A stretch of 32,935 bases of DNA, taken from Emiliania huxleyi CCMP1516 (taxonomy: Eukaryota; Haptophyta; Isochrysidales; Noelaerhabdaceae). Numbering within the stretch: the stretch's first letter is position 1; each line of letters begins with the position of its first letter. Position numbers and translations under genes: made by a program. Positions 8,671-19,800 of the stretch are shown piece by piece. The stretch lies in assembly GCF_000372725.1 (NCBI RefSeq), contig NW_005197198.1:1-32935 (forward strand), in the 5' to 3' direction. The notes beneath the pieces were generated by a model, which was not told the DNA's origin, searched no databases, and saw only the letters and a program-made list of their open reading frames with translations.

Positions 8671-8775
8671 GTGCACTGACGGTCGGCCGTCAGAAAACAC
8701 GCCTCCGTGGCTCGGGTTACACCAATCCTCGCTACCCAACGCGGCCAAAGGATATCCACCTCGAGAACCTCGAGA
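8671..8775 (+). repeat. 105-bp dispersed repeat, copy 2
   Basis: Exact copy of 4173-4277. Flanks differ immediately on both sides. No convincing gene follows it. Confidence 0.9.
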
Positions 8776-8997
8776 GAACGTCGGTGCGACATACGAGCTT
8801 CACGTGACGTCGACCAAAGTTCAAAACAAAACAACAACTCGTATTGCTAAAAATCTCTCTCTCTCTCTCCAAAGTTCTCCTTCTGACAAAGAAAAAACGA
8901 AATTTGCTCCACCAGTGTTGCCGCAAAGAGCGGGCGCGCGACGGTCCGTTGTCAGACGATGTCAGGGATGGGTGGGCAACGCCAAGGCCGCCATGCC

Positions 8998-9191
8998 GCT
9001 TTCCGACGGCAATACAGTTAAGACTACCCACCTGGTGCGTCTGAATAGAGGAGCGCGATGGCAGTGTCGGTTACAGCGCAGAAGGGTTCCTTAATTCTCT
9101 CCACTTCAGACAAAGTCCGGTGGTGGAACTGACATCATGGCCCCGAATGCCGTACTTTCTAGGTAATCTGTGGGAGCTCCACAAACCAGGT
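8998..9191 (+). mobile_element. Orphan right end of the 22580-23885 element
   Basis: About 80 percent identical by eye to 23696-23885. Shared pieces include ACAGTTAAGACT, CTGAATAGAGGAG, TTCCTTAATTC, AAAGTCCGGTGG, TGGCCCCGAATGCCGT and the terminal GGAGCTCCACAAACCAGGTT. No left end with the matching inverted repeat is present nearby. Confidence 0.75.
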
Positions 9192-9954
9192 TGGCGGAGG
9201 CCTCATCGCCGCGAATGTTGCCAGTCGCAGCGGGATCTGACGTCGCGTTCGAGGTGTGCATTGGCGGAGGGGTCGCATGGCTGAGAGAGGCAGAGGCAGC
9301 AGGCGGGTGGTGGGGCGGCACCTGTTGCTGCCATGGGCAGCGCCGAGCCGCGGCGGAGGTCGCTCCGTAGTTCTGCGTTGAGCCGCACGAGTGCGCCGAC
9401 CCGTCGCGAGGTGCCTGCGCGGGAGTGATGTCGCGCCGATGGCTGGGTACGCGCGGCGTGAGCGGCTTTGCGCGCCGAGAGGCGGCGCGAGAAGGCGGGC
9501 GGGCGGGCGCGCCGGTGGTCGGGCACCGCGCGCTGCGGCTACAGCGAGCCGGCGGCTGGCGCGGCGAAGGCGGGCAGCGTCACGGGTGGCGCCACCGGCT
9601 CGAGGTGGGGTCCTGAGGTGGCTTCAGCCTGGTCCGCTCGAGCGGCACGCCCGCCGCGCTCGCGATCCGCCACCTGTGGGCGGTCACCGGGGTGACGTCA
9701 CGCCTCAGCGAGCTGGATCCGGGAAGGGCATGGGGTCGCGCGGGCCCTGTCTGCAGCAGCAGTGCTAACTAGAACGACAAAATTGCGGATGGGCCGGAGA
9801 GTGTCTACATTCTCGACGCCTCGTGCGCAGCCCGAACGGAAAGCTGGCTGGTGGTCGCGCGCGGCGCGTCGGCCGGCTCCGACTGGGCGGGCACCTCGGC
9901 TGGGTCCATCAGCACGAGGCCCGCCCCGTCGGGCAGCCCCGCGAGCGCATGATG

Positions 9955-10216
9955 CTGCAGGGATGGGCGACGTGGCATAGTGGGAAATGATATACCGTCG
10001 CTAAGTGCAAAACCACACTGGGTCCGACCCAGCGACCGTCGCCAGTTCGAATCCCAGTCCGACGGTCGACTAAAGAATTCCTCTAAGGAGTCCACCGATC
10101 GACCGCATCCCGGCCGGTAACCAAACCGGACACATGTTCCGCGACCCGGGGAGTGTGGTTTTGCAGTTGGCGACGGTATATCATTTCCCACTATGCCACG
10201 TCGCCCATCCCTGCAG
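9955..10216. mobile_element. Foldback/MITE-like element with 65-bp inverted arms
   Basis: Left arm 9955-10019 and right arm 10152-10216 are reverse complements at 63 of 65 positions, both ending in CTGCAGGGATGGGCGACGTG. The 132-bp interior holds a second inverted repeat (GACCGTCG / CGACGGTC). ATG abuts both outer ends and may be a 3-bp target duplication. It has no coding capacity, so it would be a non-autonomous element or a structured RNA source. Confidence 0.85.
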
Positions 10217-10808
10217 ATGCCCACCGAGAGGCGCTGATGCCCCTCGCGCGGGACCGCGGATTGGTTTCGGCCGACGCGTGACTGTCTTGGTTGGGGGTCC
10301 GGGTTGGCCTAGATGCTCTCTCTAGAGTACGACTCCGGTGTACGGTATGTACGTACTCTCCGGTGCATGTCCGCGCATAGCTCTCGATAGCTCCACTCAA
10401 GTACGTTAGCGAATTATGTGTGTTTCTCTCTCGCGCCTTCCCGCTTCCCGCGGCACATCCCAAGCCTGAACACGTGTGCCGGCTCGAACCCGCCACGCGC
10501 CAGGCCAGTGTTCTCAATCAACTATCAATCAAGCAGCCCCGCGCCACTCGAAAGCGAAAACAAGTGAGAACAGACAAATTACAGACAAATTTGAGTGCAG
10601 AGTGCTGAGTGGGCCCTGTGCGACAGTCAGCTGCTTGGTCATCACAATCATGTCATGTTCATGTTCAAATGTAGACGTGTGACTAGACAGGCCACGCGAC
10701 GCAGCGTAGTGCCAGCGACTGGACACCAGGCGGTATGGCTATGTGGGACGCGCGGGACTGTGTGTGTGTGCGCGCGGAGTGTGTGCTGTGCAGCGGAAGA
10801 TCTTCCGT
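10217..10808. other. 3' flank of the giant receptor gene
   Basis: Contains a GTACGTAC-rich piece (10328-10360) and a GT run (10759-10770). No gene recognised; probably includes the 3' untranslated region of the minus-strand gene. Confidence 0.4.
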
Positions 10809-13800
10809 TCAGACGGTCTGCGTCGCTGACGCTTCCACAACGTCGTCGCCATTCGACGGCTCCGTCATTGAAGAGGAGCCGCGGAGCGTTAAAGCGAGGG
10901 CGGTGACTTGGCGCATGCGCGACTGAGCCGTCTGCTTGGTCGCGCCGAGCGCCTGTGCGAGGAGGGCGAGCGACACCTGCCGGTGCGGGCCCGAGTGGCA
11001 ACCGACGGCGAGGTCGTGGTACAGCCCATCGGCGATCAGGTCGCGCGGCGTCACCTCGAAAAAGTGGCCAAAGATGCAGCCGCTGCGGACAGCGTCGTTC
11101 TCGTGCGCCATGGCGATCGGCAGCCTGGCGCGGCGCGCGGCGCGCACCTGCTCTGCGAGCGCCTCGGCGCCATCGCCGACCCATGTCGACCTGTTCAGGT
11201 AGAGCAGCATGTGCGTCGCCTCTTCGTCGCCGCTGTCGCTCGAGCGAGGCAGCGAGGAGAGGCGCGAGGGCGTTGCGTCTGTGATCGAGACGCCGCCAGC
11301 CACGGCCGCCGCGACCGCATCGCCGAGATCTCGCGCCCCGGCGTTCAAAGTCGAGGCCCAGAGAACCACCGGCTTGGGGAAGGCGAGGTCGACGGCTCGG
11401 ACCTCGCCAGGGATGCACAGGGGCAGCTCGTTCTCGCCTGCGTACTTTGGCGTCTTCAGCAGCAGCGCCTCGGCGATGACCTTGAGCGAGACGTGCTGGA
11501 AGGCCTCGATCCGATGCCACACCGCCATCGGCCAGCCGGCGTCAAAGATGGCGGCCCGCAGCTCCTCGGGGCACTCGGATCGCAGCTCGGCGAGTGTGCC
11601 TCCGCCCTTGTCCGGGTCTGCCTCGTGGACGAGCACGAGCGGCTTGGTCATCTCCAGCGCGGCGCGGACCTCTCGCAGGCAGTTCGTCGAGCGCAGGTAG
11701 CCCCGCGACAGGAAGCAGAGCACCACCTGCGAGCGACGAATGTACGCCTCGAGCTCTCCGATGTTTTTGAGGTCGTCGATGTCGAGGAAGATCTCGCAGC
11801 CGGGCAGGAACTGCTGCAGCTCGTTCTTGATGACGGCGACAGCGTCCTACAAGGGAGGAAAGCAGGTCAGGTACCTTTTCTCCGCACATGCAAAGCCGTG
11901 GGCCAGGGGGGGGCGGTAAACCTGCCCCGTGCTCCAGACGTGGCTGAGGAAGAGGTGCCACTGCTGGCCTTCGGCGAGGGTGATGCCGTCGCGCATCGGC
12001 TCGCGCTTCGAAGAGACGAGCCGCATGGTCTTCGCCCTCGAGGCGCTGACCGCCAATACAACGATGACGGCTAGCGAGATGGCGAGCATGACCGCGGTGA
12101 GGACGACGACAAAGGTGGTGGCGCCGCGCGAGGTCTTGTAGCCAACGAGGTCGTAGCACATGTCTTCGTACGCGGTGCTGTCGCACAGCTGCGGCGGAGG
12201 GGCGAGCGGGTGGTGTGAGGTTGCGCGGAGAGAGGGAGAGAGGGACGGCGAGGAAGACAAGTGCCATCGCGGACCTGGATGACCACTCCCGACGCGAAGC
12301 AGCAGGTGAGGAGCAGGTTGGCGATGCACGCGAGGCAGAGGTCGTCGGAGCGCCGGTAGGGGCGGGCGAGTGCTAAAAGGGTGAGAAACATGGCCGAGAC
12401 GATGGCGGCGAAAACGGTGCGCAGCAGCTTGCGGGAGCCGTACTCCTGGTCGATGAAGAGCACCATCGAGGTGAGGAAGATCTTGCGGACCAGGTCGAGC
12501 ACCTCCCAGAAGAGGAAGCTGGCAGAGTAGTCCCGCCAAAGGAAGCTCGTCGCGCGAGAGAGCGGCGTTGCGCGCTGCGCAGCCACGGGCTTGCGGACGC
12601 GGAGCAGCAGCGCCAAGAAGCCGAGCGGCACGAGGACGGGCCAGAGGGCGAAGAAGGCCCAAAAGTACGGTGCGAGTCCGCTCGCCTCGTCCTCCCACGT
12701 AGGGCCGGCGTCGCATGTGAGCGATGGGTCGGCGAGCAGGAAGCTGATGCGCTGGCCTGTCGCGTCGTCGTAGCGAAAGGACTCGCACAGCCTCGCGCTG
12801 AAGATGGAGCGCGAGACGGAGGGAAGCACGAGGTAGAAGATGAAGATCGCCCAGTAAAGGACGCGGCCGAGCAGCTGGCGGTCGAATGCCTGCTTGTTGT
12901 TGAGGACCGCCGCCGCCGCCACAATGGCGAGCGACACGAAGGCGACAGCGGCGTACGGCCAGGTGCCTGCGACGAGCAGCCGCGTGCTCATGGCTCCGAT
13001 GCAGCGGCCGGGGATGGCGACGCCGAACAAGTCCAGGCTGAACAGCTTGAGCACGTCGAGCCAGCGCGTAAAGTGCTCGTCGAGGCGGACGCCGTAGACG
13101 AGGCCGAGGGTGCTGCTCACCTGGTAGAAGCTGACGACGACCTTGAACTTGGGCTGCAGGCCAACCGCGGACTCGATGCGGGCGGCCCGCCTCCGGAGGC
13201 GGCGGGAGAAGGGGAGGCGACGGAGCCCAGCATAGGCGGCGGCGAGCACAGCGATGAGGATGACAAAGCCGACAAAGACGCCGGCGGAGCGAGCCGTCGA
13301 GGGGCAGGCGACGCAGCGCCCCTCGACAGAGCTAAAGTAGTCCGAGTCCGCGACGCAGACCTCGCAGAGCGGGCCGGTGTGGCCAGCGGTGCAGTATGGG
13401 TCGTCATCTCCGTCGGTGAGGCGGCGGCGGCGGGAGGGCTGGCCGGAGCCACCAGAGCACGTCTCTGAGTCACAGCGGTGGAGCTCCGAGGTGGCGTCGG
13501 AGGCGCGCCAGAAGTCAGGCGGCAGGACGAGGGAAGGAAGGGTAGTGTTGTCCGGGCAGACAGCGTCCGGCGGGCACGGCTTGCAGTACTCGGTTGGGGA
13601 GGTGAAGATGTCGTCGGGGTCGGCCGAGGTGTTTCGCAGATAGTAGTCGTCCATGCAAAACGAGCAGATCGTGCTGCCGTTGACCGAGCTGAGGGGGTGA
13701 GGACATGGGACGCAAAGGCCCTGGCCAGCGTTGGCGGCGTAACGGCCAGCCTCGCACGCGTCGCATGCGTCGCTGCCTTGACCCGACGAGGTGCCGGGAG

Positions 13801-16800
13801 GGCAAGGCGCGCACTTGGACTGTCCCTTACTTGCGGCGAAAGTGCCAGGGAAGCACGGCGTCGGCTCGATGCTGCCCGGGGAGCAGGCGCTGCCGGCGGG
13901 GCAGGCCGTGCACTCACCCGCGGCGGTGAGGTTGGTTCCGCGTGAGTAGCTGCCAGCCTCGCACGGCAGCGGCGCCGACGCGCCCGGCTCGCAGTAGCTG
14001 CCTTTCTCACACGCGCGGCAGCCTGCAGCGCCCGTGTCGTGCTGGTAGGTCCCGCCCTCGCACGGCTCGCACTCGGAGAGGCCGCCCGTGGCGGCGTAGC
14101 TGCCCTTGGCGCACGGCGTCTGCTGCGTCGAGCCCGTGGTGGCGAAGTGGCCCGGCGAGGCGTCGGTGCACTCGCCCGCGTCGGTGAGGTTGGTGGCGCT
14201 CGAGTAGCTGCCAGCCTCGCACGGCAGCGGCGCCGCGGCGCCCGGCTCGCAGTAGCTGCCTTCCTCGCAGGCGCGGCAGCCCGTAGCGCCCGTGTCGTGC
14301 TGGTACGACCCGCCCTCGCACGGCACGCACTCAGAGAGGCCGCCCGTGGCGGCGTAGCTGCCCTTGGCGCACGGCGTCTGCTGCGTCGAGCCTGTGGTGG
14401 CGAAGTGGCCCGGATTGGCCGGCGTGCAATCGCCCTGCTCGTCGTTGTCGGTCGCGCTCGAGTAGGAACCCGCCTCGCACGGCAGCGGCGCCGCCGCGCC
14501 CGTGGCGCAGTAGTGGCCCGGGACACAGACGCGGCAGCTGGTAGCGCCCGTGTCGTTCTGATAGGTCCCTCCGCCGCAGCTGGCGCACTCGGAGAGGCCC
14601 GCTTCGGCCGCGACGGTGCCTGGCCGGCACGGCGCGCACGTCTCGCTGCTTTCCGCGCCCCGCGTTGCGCTCGCGGTGCCGACGGGGCAGAGCTTGCACG
14701 CTGCGCTCGAGTTGGAGCCGTCGGCCGGGTTGAAGCTGCCGGCGGGGCAGGGCTCCCAGACCATGCGTGTGGCGGCGCCCGCCTCCCCGCAGTAGCCGCC
14801 GCGCGGGCAAGGGTCGCAGGCGGCGAGGCCGACGTCGGGAGAGAAGCTTCCCGCTGCGCAAGGAAGGCACTCCTCCTCTCCCTCGAGGGGCTGATGCTGG
14901 CCTGGAGCGCACGGGATGCAGCTCTCGTTGCTCGCCGCGCCGAGGGCGGGCATGCGAGTGCCGACCGGGCAGGGCTCGGGTTCGGCGGTCCCCTTCTTGC
15001 AAAAGTGGCCCCTGGTACACTGGCCGCTGCAGGAGGCGTCGGTGAGGTTTCTTTTTGCCCCATAGTAGCCAGCGGAGCAAGGGTAGCACTCCGGGGCTCT
15101 GAAGTTGCCTTTAAAGGCGCCCTCGGCCGGCATCCAGCTGCCCAAGCGGCAGTCCCAGTCTATCAGCGAGTTGAGAGTCTGGATCGTGATACCGTCGTTG
15201 CCGGTGAAGGAGGCGTCGCTGATCGAGGAGGGTTGGCTTCGCAGGTACAGCACCGAGCCTGACGAACTCGCACTGTTGTCGATGAAGTCGACACTCGCGA
15301 TGGAGAGGGGCTCGCGGTTATCCCTCGCCCAGACTACGCCGCCGTCCTGCGGTTGCGAAGAGAGAGCGGGGCGTGAGGCAGCCGTGGCCCTCTTTATCTC
15401 TCGCCCCGCTGCCGTGCGTCGCTGCTGGAGTACGGCTAGCTCTACGCGGCGCACAGTGCCAGCCGAGCAGCCCGACACGGTCGAGCCGCTTATCGAGACT
15501 GCACCGCTGTTATCATACGCGTAGACGACGCCGCCGCCCTGCGGTTGCGAGGAGAGAGCGGGGTGAGGCAGCCGTGGCGCTCTCCACTGTCGCCCCGCTG
15601 CCGTGCGCCGCTGCAGGGGCGCGGCTAGCTCTACGCGGCGCACATCAGCAGAGCAGTCCGACACATCTGAGTCGATGATCGAGACCGCACCGCTGCTAGA
15701 CGCTTTGACGACGCCGCCGTACTGCGGTTGCGAGGAGAGAGCGGGGCGTGAGGCAGCCGTGGCCCTCTTTATCTCTCGCCCCGCTGCCGTGCGTCGCTGC
15801 TGGAGTACGGCTAGCTCTACGCGGCGCACCTGAGCCGAGCAGCTCGTCAGGTTCGAGCCGCTTATCGAGACCGCACCGCTGTTCTTATACGCCCAGACGA
15901 CGCCGCCGTCCTGCGTTTGCGAGGAGAGAGCGGGGTGAGGCAGCCGTGGCACTCTCTATCTCTCGCCCCGCTGCCGTGCGGCGCTGCTGGAGGCGGCTAG
16001 CTCTACGCGGCGCACAGTGCCAGCCGAGCAGCCCGACACGGTCGAGCCGCTTATCGAGACTGCACCGCTGTTATCATACGCGTAGACGACGCCGCCGCCC
16101 TGCGGTTGCGAGGAGAGAGCGGGGTGAGGCAGCCGTGGCCCTCTCTATCTCTCGCCCCGCTGCCGTGCGGCGCTGCAGGGGCGCGGCTAGCTCTACGCGG
16201 CGCACCTCGCCAGCCGAGCAGCCCGACACGGTCGAGCCGATTAGCGAGACCGCACCGCTGAAAGACGCGTAGACGACGCCGCCGTACTGCGGTTGCGAGG
16301 AGAGAGCGGGGTGAGCAGGCAGCCGTGGCCCTCTCCATCTCCCGCCCCGCTGCCGGGCAGCGCTGCTGGAGGGAGGCTAGCTCTACGCGGCGCACAGTGC
16401 CAGCCGAGCAGCCGGTCACGGCCGAACCGGTTATCGAGACCGCACCGCTGTCCCACGCGTAGACGACGCCGCCGCGCTGCGGTTGCGAGGAGGGAGCGGG
16501 GTGAGGCAGCTGTGTCCATTTCCATCTCTCGTCCCGCTGCCGTGCGGCGCTGCAGGGGTGCGGCTAGCTCTACGCGGCGCACATAGGTAGCACTGCAGTC
16601 CCTGACGGTCGAGTCGACGATCTCGACGTCGCCTGCGCCACTCGCGTACACAACGCCGCCGTCATTTCTTCCGTCCGTCCTCCCGTTGACGAGGGTCAGC
16701 CCCCGCAGGGTGAGGCTGCAGCCGCCATAGAGGAGAAAGAGCCTGGTCTGTTCCTGGCCGTCGAGCGTCGCGCCCTCGCCGCTGCTCGCGACGGCCACGT

Positions 16801-19800
16801 TGATGTCGGAGCCGCAGCTGATCTGGCTGAACAGCTTGAAGTCTGCACTGGGCGGCAGGTAAATTGAGACGTCGGCTTGCGAAGCAGCAGCCTCCGTGAT
16901 CAGAGAGCGGAGCTTAGCCTCGCTCGCCGCGGCCACGAAGCCGGTGGGGAAGGGCGAAATAGGTGGCGACGGCGGAGAGGACGGCGATGCAACACCCGCT
17001 GAGACGCTCAGCTCGTACCACTGCGTGGTGCAGCTGTCGCAGTCGGCGCCGACGTAGAGATAGAGGGGGTTGTCTGGAAGCGAGATGCCTGACTGTGTCA
17101 GTGAGCCGCAGCTTACGTCGTCGGTGAATGTCACGCTGCCGTCGTTGATCGTGATGCCGATGTTGATGTCGCCGTACACGTCGCAAGGCGCGGATGTGCT
17201 CGAGCTTGGCCAGTAGACGTACTTGGTAGCGCAGTCCCAGACAAACTTGATCGCCGTCGACTCTGAGCCCCAAGTCCAGGAGAAGGAGTCGCTCGACGAG
17301 AGGACGATGAAGTGGTCGTCGCAGCTTGTCACGCGCGGGAACGACGCCGTGATCGTCGCGCTGCTGAAGAATTGCGCGTCGGTGGTGCGCATGCTCTGAT
17401 CGCCGCCAGTCACCTGCAGCACGTTGTCTGAGGAGCACGTGATCGACGGGTTCGCCGTCCAGGAGGAAGCCAGCGGGCAGAACAGCGGCGGCGGCGGCGA
17501 CGGCGGCGGTGGCAGAAACGCCACCACGGAGGGCGGCGCTTCCGCCACAGCTCCGTCTACCAGCAGGCGGCGCAGCTCCCTCCGCTTCGTCTCCACCGGG
17601 CAGGAGCCCCGCGCCGCCGACTCGCTGGCCAAGCACCGGGCCGGCAGCATCGAGGAGGACGCCTCCAAGTCGCCAAACTGCATCAGCGCCAGGTTTCGCC
17701 TCGACCCGGCGTACTTCAGCAGGGTGCGAGCTCGGTCTCCTCGTGGAGCCATACTTTGCTCGGCGCGGATGCACTCGCCGTCGATCTCATCCGGCAGGAA
17801 GGCCGGGCGATCGATGCGTCTCATGCGCTGGCCGTTCGGACCGACACCGGCGCTCGCGTTGTTCCAGCCCCATGTGTTGCGGCCGCCGAGGTGGCGCGTG
17901 TAGACACCCTCCGTCCCTGGGAGGATCGTCGAGCACGCGCACTCCTGAAGTGCGCCATCCAGGAATCCAATATCCTCGCCGATGTCCACCTCTGGATACC
18001 CGGCCCCATCGGCCCAGAGCGAGCGGCGGAAGGTCAAGGTCCCCATATTGGGTCCTCCCAACGGGTTCTCATAGTATTCGAGCGAGTTCGTTCCGACCCA
18101 TGCATAAATCCGAAAGCGCAAGACGCTGGCGTCGTACTTGCCGCCGAGGATCGGGGCCACCTGCGTTGCCACGCGCGTGTCAGAGTACAGATCGTCTGAG
18201 TCCCAAGTGACGATCACGCTTCCCTGCGCTAAGCTGCATGCAACGTTGCGCTTGTAGCCCACCGAGCTGCCAGTCTCGACGTGCCGGTAAGTGACGTCCA
18301 AGTCCGGAAATCGACCGAGGACGGCAGCTATTGGCCCCACGGCGCCCGGTCCACTCTCGGCCCCGGCGCCTGGTTCGCCGGCGCTGATGTCGTCGCCCAA
18401 ATCGTTGACGACAACCACCTCCAAGCGCGGATACGTCTGCCTCCTGACCTGCTCGAGTGCCAGCTTCAAGTAGCCCGCGCGGTCTGGCGTGACCAGGACG
18501 ACAATGGACACGAGTTCCGTATAGCTTGGCTCGAGGAAGCGGGTCGAGGGCCGAGACACGTGCGGCAGCAAGCTCACCCGCGGGTCTTCGCCGTACGCCA
18601 ACTCGTACACGCGTTCGTTGGATGGCTGAAACAGCTTCGAGAGGCTCTGGCGCTCCACCGGGCTCGTAATCTCAGTCGCGAGGAGCGGGTGCTTGCCTGC
18701 ATTCTCATGACGTGCCTCACCTTGAAGGGTTTCCAGGGGGGGGCGCTGCGACCGCTTGCCACTGCGGCGCTGCACAAGGCTCAGCAAGCCGGTGATGGTA
18801 GGGCCGGCCGCCGCCAGGTACCACGCGGTCGGCACGATGGCGATCTGCCCGAGCTGCGCCAGGATCCCGTCAAGCTGGGGCCCGTACTGCCCGTGCGCCC
18901 ACAGCGGGTGTGGGTCGTCGGCGTCGTCCTTCACAAAGTCGGAGAAGGTTGCGCTGGACGGTGTGGCGATGCCCGCCACCGGGTATGACTTCATGTGGTA
19001 GAATGCGGACTGTGCGCGCTGCAGGGGCTCGCAGAGGAGGACCGCGAAGGTCGTGCGCTCGAGCCGGGCCGAGCCGTACATGCTGGCGAGCCGGCCGAGG
19101 GACGAGTTGTCGAGCAGGTAGTCGGGCGTCGCGTCCATCGTGATCACATCCCGGCCGCACGGAGGAAAGATCGAAGCGTAGTACTCGATCCCACGAGCGT
19201 ACCGCTCTGGCGTGTTGAAGAAGTGAGGCTCCTTGCCATCGGAGTACGCGATGCCGTCATCAAAGCTGTGGGAGAGGCGGACTCCGTGCTGCACGAGCTG
19301 TCTGGCCAGCGATGTCGTGCCACACTTTTGCGCGCCAAGCAAGAAGAGCTCCGGGAGCTGGCGGCCCGCGACACAAAGCGGCCCCGGCGCGTCGGTGGCG
19401 TCAGCGCCGTCCTCCTCCTTGGCCGCGGCGCCCTCAGGACCCCAGTCGAGATCCATCATCGCGAATGGGGCTCGGCCCTCTTGCGCAGCGCGCACGTCAA
19501 AAGTGAGCAGCGGCAGCTGCATGCCAAAGGCTCGCGCAAACGTGTCTCGCACGTGGCGAGCCTGCGCCGGGCTGCCCTCGACGCGGTCGACCGGTCCCGC
19601 ATTAATCGGAAGGAAGACGGCCTCCACCACGCTTGGAAGCGCGTCGCCTACTGCCACCGCATCGAGAAGCACCTCGTTGTAGCGACAGCCGTTGCGGTCG
19701 CGCGCCGTGTTGACGGTATTGACGACGCAAGTCTCACGCCACTGCAGAGAGCTCTCGTGTGCCTTCAACATTGCCGCCAGATCCCGGTAATGGTGCGGGC

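Larger units (their letters stand above)
7271..9954. other. Gene-poor repeat-containing stretch
   Basis: No recognisable protein family. It contains a GA-rich run (7709-7735), a CTG/GCT triplet array (7941-8020), pyrimidine-rich DNA (8041-8150), a C-rich block with two related copies of CCCTCGG-AGGG (8330-8410), the second 105-bp repeat and an orphan transposon end. Long frames here appear to reflect high GC. Confidence 0.45.

Noticed and set aside
8040..8837. 265-residue minus-strand frame
   Set aside because: Low-complexity Gly/Arg/Pro composition running through the C-rich block and the 105-bp repeat; no domain.
10030..10075. tRNA-like AGTTCGAATCCC
   Set aside because: No matching T-stem, acceptor stem or D-arm; it lies in the interior of the foldback element.
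13117..15262. Long open frames on both strands across the Cys-rich region
   Set aside because: They are Arg/Ala-rich shadows of the minus-strand Cys-rich exon, which has clear repeats and conserved cysteines.
15347..16582. RRVELA...RRTAAGRE peptides between beta-helix coils
   Set aside because: They are read through the 105-109-nt introns; donor GTGCGCC and acceptor CCGCAG bracket them and removal restores regular coils.
15240..16720. Regular repeat-spacer pattern suggestive of a CRISPR array
   Set aside because: The repeats are about 187 bp coding cassettes with splice sites in a eukaryotic gene; repeat and spacer lengths do not fit CRISPR.
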